This document shows positions 58,556 through 64,000 of a stretch of 64,000 nt of DNA, one piece after another. The notes beneath the pieces are model-generated. The model worked only from the letters and a program-made list of their open reading frames with translations. It did no database searches and was not told where the DNA came from. Origin of the DNA: JBFIHF01 sp964411125 (lineage in GTDB: Bacteria > Myxococcota_A > Bradymonadia > Bradymonadales > Bradymonadaceae); NCBI GenBank assembly GCA_964411125.1, contig CAYPJU010000028.1, positions 7,661-71,660 on the forward strand, written 5' to 3'. Every line of letters begins with the position of its first letter. The stretch's first letter is position 1. A program made the position numbers and the translations under genes.

Positions 58556-61500
58556 TCACGTCAGGGCGAGTCGGGTCTGTGCCGATTGCGCACCGAACTC
58601 GAAACGGAGCTGAGAACGACCGTGCCCCACTGGTTCGACAACGACCCGCGTGTCGATCAGATCCTTGAGGGCGTCGACGTGGCTGATGATGCCGATCTGA
58701 CGGTCCGCGTCCTGATGAAGCTGATGAAGTGTCGTCAGCGCCATGTGCAGGCTGTCCTGGTCGAGGGTTCCGAACCCTTCGTCCATCAGCAAGGTCTCGA
58801 TCGGCATGTCCACGCGACGGTAATCAGCAAGCCCGAGGGCCAGCGCGAGGGATACGAGGAAGGTCTCGCCGCCCGACAGGGTCGTCAGCGGCCGCTCGAC
58901 GTTCGCCTGGTAGCGGTCCTGAACCCCGAAGCTGAGGGTCGGTTCCCCGCCGTCCCCTCGCGCGACCGTCAGTCGATACCGCGGGTGGAGCTGCGATAGA
59001 CGCAGGTTCGCGCGGTCCACCAACCCCTGCAGATTGAGGCTCTGGGCGAAGAGCTTGAAGCGTTCTCCATCGCGGACCCCGATGAGGCCGTAAATGGTGT
59101 TCCAGACGTCGAGGTCGTGCTGTACGCGCTGCATCTCCTCTTCGAGCTCGGCACGGCGTCCCCGGGACTGCTCGTGCTTCGACCAGCGCTCGCGCAGCCC
59201 CCCGAGCTCCTGGGTCGCGTCGTTGGCTCTCGTCCTGGCCTCTTCTACCGCCGCCTCCAACTCTTCGAGGGTGGCTTCCTCTCCGTCAGGACGGGCATCT
59301 TCGTGCTTCGCGACCCGTTTCCGAGCATCGTCGAGCCGGGTGGTGGCGCGCGTGACGGCGTCGTCGAGAGTCCCCAGCTCCCGCGTCAGGCGCTTGCGCA
59401 CCGCGGGGTCGAGCAGGTTCGCTTTCACCTCGTCGCGGGTGATCTCGAGGCGGGCCAGCGCCGTATCGAGGACCTCGTCTGCTTCCGCGAGCTGTGTCTC
59501 TTCGTCGGAACGCCGCTTCTCGAGTTCCTCCAGGCGAGCCTCGGCTGCCGAAATCTTCTGCGCCCCTTCGCTGCGCGTCTTGACCGCCGCCTCGAGAGCC
59601 CTCCGGCGGCTCGAAACGGACGACTCCAGCTCACGGCGAACCTCGGCAGGGTCCTTTCCGTCGAAGTGCTGTCCGACGGTGGCGGTCAGCTCGTCGACTC
59701 GGCTCTTTCGAGTTCCGTGGCGCTCCTCCGCCTCTCTCTGCGCAGCCGCAGCCTCCTCGGCGCGCTCCGTGAGCCGTTCCACCTGACCCTGCCGCTTCTC
59801 CAGGGTTCGGAGGGCTTCGTCGAGCTTCGAGGTGGCATCGACGAACGCGTCCCTGCGCTCCGCAGCGCGAGCGAGCCCGGCTTCGAGCGGCGTTCCTTCC
59901 TCGACCTCCACCCCCAGCTCCGCCAGACTGGCCCACACTGCGGCCACCCGTTCCTCTCGCTCGGCGACCGCGGCCGCGCGGTCTTGCGTTCGGGTCTCCA
60001 CGAGTTCACGGGCGCGCTCGAGCTTCTTTCGAACCTCGGCCGTCTCGTCCTCCCGGGCCTGCGCGGCGGCCGCGGCGGCCTCGAATTTTTCCTCCGCCAC
60101 TTCCAGTTGCTGACGCGCCGCCTCGAGCGTTTCGAGCCGTTCGCTCGCCGTCTCGAGCTCGGCGGTCGTCGACTTCAGGGCCTCCTCGATTCGCTCGGAA
60201 TCGCGGAGCTGGAACGTCTCGAGCGGCGAGTACCCGGCGCGCTCGGCGCATCGCGCGAACGCGGCCTGATCTTCTTCGATGGCGACATTGAGGCTGAAAA
60301 CGCGACCCTCGTCGTGCTGCAGCGCGGTTCGTATCGCCACGGACCGGCTCGACAGGCGGCGCAAGTCGTCCATCACTTTGCCGAGTCGCTCGCCGACGTC
60401 TTCGCGTTTCGCTTCGAGGCGCTCGCGATCCGCCGTCGCCTGCTCGTCGACGTGCACGAGCTCGTCCGAGTCGCAATACGGATGGACGGGTGAGCCGCAC
60501 AGCGGGCAAGGGTCGCCCGACTCGAGCTCGGCGCGGTAGGTCGAAAGCGCCAGGAGCTTGGCGTTCTGCTTCAGACTCTCGTCGCACTGCGCCATCAACT
60601 CCCGGAGGTCGGATTCCTTCTCACGAAGCTTCGCCTCTTCGGCGTTCAGGTCCCTCAGCGACCCGGTCGACTTGTCGATCCGGTCGTGGACTTCCTTGCG
60701 CTCGGCCTCGTTCTTTCGCAGCCGGTCAGCGAGATATCTCGCTTCGCGCAGCGCCTCGCCGCGCTCGCGTGCATCGCGCGTGGAGCGGTTGAGCCGGTCG
60801 TAGGTCGCGCTGACCGTCGCACCGCCCCCGGCGAGCTCCGAGACCCTGTTGCGGGTGCGAGTCACCTGCCCCTGCCACTTCGCTCGCTCTTTTCGAGCCT
60901 CCGAAATCGCCTCGTCGAACTGCCCGAGCTCCGCCTCGAGAGCTTTGACTTCGTTGGAGAGCGTCTCGAGTTCCTCGTCGCGCCGCGCGATTCGCCTCTC
61001 GATCGGGGCGATCCCCTCCGCGGCTCGGGTCTGCAGTCGTGGCAACTCGTCGACCAGCCGGCGCGAAGCGACCAGCTCGTCGAGATGCTTCCTGCGCGCC
61101 TCGACCAACCCTTCGGACTCCTCGAGAGCGTCTTTTGCCGCGGATAGTTCCTCGGCGAGTTCCCGGGTGGCCGTCGACCGGCGTTCGACCTCTTTCACTG
61201 CCCCCTGCAGCTCCTTCGTCGCCGCGGTCAGGCGCTCGCGCACGGCGTGAGCTTCGCGGATGGCCGGCTCGGACTCTTCCAGCGCCTTCTCGCTCGCCGT
61301 GAGATCCTCGCGGGCTGCTTTCACCGCCTCGTCGTTTGCCGCGGTCGCTTTGCGTAGCTCGACGAGCTGCTCCCCGAGCGGTGCAATCTGTTTGGCGACC
61401 TGTTCGAGGGAGTCGTTCAGCCGAACCACGTCACGCCAGGCGGGCTCCACCTCCGAGAGTTCGCGGTCGCGCTCGAGCTGGGCGTAGTCCGACTTCCGCT

Positions 61501-62365
61501 CCGCGCGTGCCTTCTGCGCGACTTGCAGCTTTTCGTCGAGCGTCTTCACTTCGGCGCGCAGTTCGTTGCACGTCACCAACCAGTCTCGGCGCTTCCGTAG
61601 CCCCTCGAGCTCGGCCTGACGCGCCTTCATCGCGACACGCGCTGCCTCCACGCGAGCTTCGAGATCTTCCGCCTCGGCGTCGGTGAGGACTTGCATCTCT
61701 TGCAGCCGGCCCGACAGCCGGCGCGCTTCGTCCTCGATCGCGCGACGTCGTCGGGATGCTCGCTCGCCGATGACGCGGTAGTCGTCGGTGTTCGTCAGTC
61801 GCTCGAGGATCGACGCCTTCTCCGAGTCCGACGCGTGCAAGAACGCCGAGAACTCGCCCTGAGCGAGCAGGATGCTCCGCTGGAAGTCTTCGACCGACAG
61901 CCCGCCGAGCGCGTCGTCGAACGCGGGTTGGAAGTACTTCTCGCGGTGGTCGGCGACGAGCAGCCGCATCTTGCCGTCGTCGAACTTTCGATAGAGCGAG
62001 CGTTCCGGACGCTGAACGGCGCCCTCGGGATCGTCGTAAGCCCGCCGGGTCGACCACGTGGCGAGGTAGCGCGCCCGCTCGCCGTCGGGCTGTCGTACGC
62101 TGAACTCCACCTCGGCGTACGCGGCGGCGGTCCCGATCGACATGATGTGCGCAACGTCGGTCTCGGCCCGACCGGTGCGCCGCTCGAGCCGCGGAGTTTG
62201 CCCGAAGAGCGCCAGGCATACCGCGTCCAGAATCGTCGACTTGCCGGCACCGGTCGGCCCGATGATCAGAAACAGCGGACTGTTTCGGATGTCCTCTTCG
62301 AAATCGACCACCTGCTCGCCGTAGAGCGAGTTCAGGTTCTTCAACTTGATCCGGTGGAACCTCAT
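58556..62365 (-). CDS. sbcC: exonuclease subunit SbcC
   Basis: A 1269-residue Rad50-like ATPase. Walker A GPTGAGKST at 36-44; long antiparallel coiled coil with the zinc hook CPLC near 620; signature LSGGETFLVSLALALG near 1160; Walker B LLMDEGFGTLD. With SbcD it cuts hairpins and protein-blocked ends and removes replication palindromes. ATG 62365 overlaps the sbcD stop (ATGA). Coiled coils are longer than in E. coli SbcC (1048 residues). Confidence 0.95.
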   Translation of the reverse strand: MRFHRIKLKNLNSLYGEQVVDFEEDIRNSPLFLIIGPTGAGKSTILDAVCLALFGQTPRLERRTGRAETDVAHIMSIGTAAAYAEVEFSVRQPDGERARYLATWSTRRAYDDPEGAVQRPERSLYRKFDDGKMRLLVADHREKYFQPAFDDALGGLSVEDFQRSILLAQGEFSAFLHASDSEKASILERLTNTDDYRVIGERASRRRRAIEDEARRLSGRLQEMQVLTDAEAEDLEARVEAARVAMKARQAELEGLRKRRDWLVTCNELRAEVKTLDEKLQVAQKARAERKSDYAQLERDRELSEVEPAWRDVVRLNDSLEQVAKQIAPLGEQLVELRKATAANDEAVKAAREDLTASEKALEESEPAIREAHAVRERLTAATKELQGAVKEVERRSTATRELAEELSAAKDALEESEGLVEARRKHLDELVASRRLVDELPRLQTRAAEGIAPIERRIARRDEELETLSNEVKALEAELGQFDEAISEARKERAKWQGQVTRTRNRVSELAGGGATVSATYDRLNRSTRDARERGEALREARYLADRLRKNEAERKEVHDRIDKSTGSLRDLNAEEAKLREKESDLRELMAQCDESLKQNAKLLALSTYRAELESGDPCPLCGSPVHPYCDSDELVHVDEQATADRERLEAKREDVGERLGKVMDDLRRLSSRSVAIRTALQHDEGRVFSLNVAIEEDQAAFARCAERAGYSPLETFQLRDSERIEEALKSTTAELETASERLETLEAARQQLEVAEEKFEAAAAAAQAREDETAEVRKKLERARELVETRTQDRAAAVAEREERVAAVWASLAELGVEVEEGTPLEAGLARAAERRDAFVDATSKLDEALRTLEKRQGQVERLTERAEEAAAAQREAEERHGTRKSRVDELTATVGQHFDGKDPAEVRRELESSVSSRRRALEAAVKTRSEGAQKISAAEARLEELEKRRSDEETQLAEADEVLDTALARLEITRDEVKANLLDPAVRKRLTRELGTLDDAVTRATTRLDDARKRVAKHEDARPDGEEATLEELEAAVEEARTRANDATQELGGLRERWSKHEQSRGRRAELEEEMQRVQHDLDVWNTIYGLIGVRDGERFKLFAQSLNLQGLVDRANLRLSQLHPRYRLTVARGDGGEPTLSFGVQDRYQANVERPLTTLSGGETFLVSLALALGLADYRRVDMPIETLLMDEGFGTLDQDSLHMALTTLHQLHQDADRQIGIISHVDALKDLIDTRVVVEPVGHGRSQLRFEFGAQSAQTRLALT

Positions 62366-63669
62366 CCCGGCCCCTCCACCAGCGTGCCCTGCGGCGAAGG
62401 CTCGGGCTCTGCAGTGTCTTCCACTTCGTCCGCGACCAGCAGGCTGCGAAACGCGAGCAGGATCTCCTCTGGCGGCTCGAGCTCGTACTTCAATCGGTAC
62501 ATCTGCACGAACACGTCCTCGGGCGCGAGCTCTTCCAGAGGGCGCGGGCGCGCGGCGGGCGGCAATTCGACCCGCGTCTCTTCGTCGGTCACCAGACGCT
62601 TGCGGAACGAGACGATCCTAGGGCGCGGCTCACGGAAGTGCTGCGTGACGAAATTCTGGAATCGATCGACCCCCGCGCGCGTCGGCGTCGTCACGAGCCG
62701 TTCGATGTAGAGGTACGGTGCGAGCTCGCTCTCCCAGGCGAGCCCCCGCAGGATGTCGACGATCTCGTCCTCGAATCCCACGATCTCGTACACCTCGCGC
62801 CAGCGCGGCAGCTTCACGGGCTTCACCCGTCGCAGCTCCCCATCTTCGAGGTCGATCTCCATGACGTAGCGCGGCGTCCGCGATTCGACGACGTCTGTCG
62901 GAACCGGCGAGCCCGCGTACCAGACCTGCCCCTCCCCCACCTGATGATGGCGGTGGATGTGACCGAGCGCGACGTAGTCCCACCCCTCGAAAATCGCAGG
63001 CGAGAGCCCCGACTCACCGGCCCCGAAACTATGGATGGGAGTGTGGAAGTCCCCGTCTCGCGAAGCCCGCTCCGGCGCGACGCAGGTCAGGTGCCCCGTC
63101 GCCACGAGCGCCGGTCCTTCGCCGAACTCGGAGATGGCGACGTCCCGCACCCTGGCGTAGAGCCCGCTGAAACCTTCGAAGTAGCGCTGCGCCAATTCGC
63201 GCGGCGTCGCCTTCGTCGTCTGGATGCCCAGTCGAGCTTCGGAGACGTAGGGCACCGCGGCGACGACGGCCTCGACCTTGCCGCCGTCGTCGGTCAGCGG
63301 AACGAGGCACCGCGCCAGATCCTCGTCCTCGGGCAGCACGCCGACTACGTGAACTGACAGGGCGCCCAGGACATCGCGCGGCGCATCGAATCGCGTCGGG
63401 GAGTCATGGTTACCTGCCACCAGCACGACGTTTCGTATCGGTGTCCGCGCGGCCACCCGTGCCAGAAATCCGTAAAACTCCTTCTGGGCTGCCGCTGATG
63501 GCTGCATGTAGTGGAAGAGGTCACCGCTCACGATCAGGGCGTCGATTGCGCGCTCCTGCGCCCGACGCAAGATCCAGTCGAGGAAGCGACGGTGCTCTTC
63601 GTGGCGAGGCGCTTGCTCCATGCTCACGCCGAGGTGCCAGTCAGATGTATGCAGTATTCGCAGCGACAT
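62362..63669 (-). CDS. sbcD: exonuclease subunit SbcD
   Basis: A 435-residue Mre11-like nuclease. Metal motifs: HTSDWHLG (7-14), VSGDLFHYMQP, AGNHDSPTRF, ATGHLTCV and ALGHIHRH, a complete phosphoesterase set. Start ATG 63669 (MSLRILHTSD); the frame open to the window edge is not used. It pairs with sbcC. Confidence 0.95.
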   Translation of the reverse strand: MSLRILHTSDWHLGVSMEQAPRHEEHRRFLDWILRRAQERAIDALIVSGDLFHYMQPSAAAQKEFYGFLARVAARTPIRNVVLVAGNHDSPTRFDAPRDVLGALSVHVVGVLPEDEDLARCLVPLTDDGGKVEAVVAAVPYVSEARLGIQTTKATPRELAQRYFEGFSGLYARVRDVAISEFGEGPALVATGHLTCVAPERASRDGDFHTPIHSFGAGESGLSPAIFEGWDYVALGHIHRHHQVGEGQVWYAGSPVPTDVVESRTPRYVMEIDLEDGELRRVKPVKLPRWREVYEIVGFEDEIVDILRGLAWESELAPYLYIERLVTTPTRAGVDRFQNFVTQHFREPRPRIVSFRKRLVTDEETRVELPPAARPRPLEELAPEDVFVQMYRLKYELEPPEEILLAFRSLLVADEVEDTAEPEPSPQGTLVEGPG

Positions 63670-64000
63670 GAAATACCTCGAAAGCGCTCGTACGCTACCG
63701 CGTGAGGGCGCGAACCGCCACAGGCCCCTCGCCGCCGTTTCGCGGGGCGGCGCTCCGACGCCCCCCAACGGACAGAGCGGTGCCGTCCTCGTCGGCGAGA
63801 GCGAACATAGTTCGTGATCTCCCTCCCGGGCCCTCCGGGCCGAGCGGCAGGTTCTCCGCGCGGGGGGCGATTTTCCTCCGCGCTCGATTGTGGGCCGACC
63901 GGTCGCTGCTCGGCTCCGGGGGCTGGCCCGCCGGGCCGATGCCGCGGTCGGTGGTTCCGTCCGTTCCGTCGGGGGTGGTCGCTTTCGCGCGGCGTTCACC
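63670..64000. other. 331-base region without a supported gene, at the right edge
   Basis: Very GC-rich, with several short inverted repeats (for example GGCCCG/CGGGCC near 63930). Frames are open on both strands but their translations are Arg/Pro/Ala-rich without any motif or start signal. It should hold the sbcDC promoter, which I cannot place. A gene from beyond the edge may enter here. Confidence 0.4.

Noticed and set aside
63670..63999. 545-residue frame extending sbcD to the right edge
   Set aside because: The added residues are Arg/Pro/Ala-rich without homology; SbcD begins with its metal motif at 63669.

Overview
The window is a GC-rich (about two-thirds G+C by eye) chromosomal segment of a Gram-negative bacterium, most likely a Myxococcota or Bradymonadia-like member of the former Deltaproteobacteria. 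The support is indirect: many lipoproteins with Cys-rich tails, a MopE-type metal-binding motif, a MYXO-CTERM-like C-terminus on a secreted metalloprotease, large multidomain Ser/Thr kinases, FHA, PilZ and cNMP-binding proteins, and dense 4-nt gene overlaps. No rRNA is present, so the assignment is inferred. No phage, IS or CRISPR was seen.

Layout. 1-5501: reverse-strand operon of an OprP/O-like porin, a CehA/McbA-type PHP lipoprotein and an EF-hand protein cut by the left edge. 5571-6890: stable-RNA cluster with SRP RNA, all four serine tRNA isoacceptors, tRNA-Arg(ACG) and tadA, the deaminase acting on that Arg tRNA. 7081-13338: membrane sulfatase-fold protein, a TGS-less thrS, a DsbA-like lipoprotein and a heme lipoprotein. 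13413-18339: MATE transporter, then a Cys-rich Pal, CpoB and a UshA-like lipoprotein. 18346-24216: two reverse-strand groups, suhB/lipoprotein/FHA/TPR and DUF3108/ldcA/serine hydrolase. 24412-29738: an unrecognised 659-residue protein, manC with a CDF transporter, and a CAP-like lipoprotein. 29833-34646: a kinase-STAND-TPR protein coupled to a flavoprotein. 34744-38980: amino-acid permease, nhaR, hibernation factor and nhaA. 39060-44660: PEGA protein, a kinase carrying a 13-residue solenoid, moaC and a TatD-like protein. 44783-50475: TPR lipoprotein, universal stress protein, rsmA, then a metalloprotease operon and a cNMP protein. 50744-57766: subtilase, PilZ, PspA, cNMP-TPR, YbjN, a second PspA and a sugar nucleotidyltransferase. 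57769-63669: Cys-rich lipoprotein and sbcDC.

Most genes are housekeeping or envelope functions. The parts that look least described are the solenoid kinase, the PspA-cNMP-YbjN-PspA envelope-stress neighbourhood with two matching promoters, the tRNA-Ser/tRNA-Arg/tadA/SRP RNA unit, and the nhaR-hpf-nhaA island with paired dyads and a repeat-bearing leader. All six convergent gene junctions leave 6 nt or less between stop codons, or overlap.
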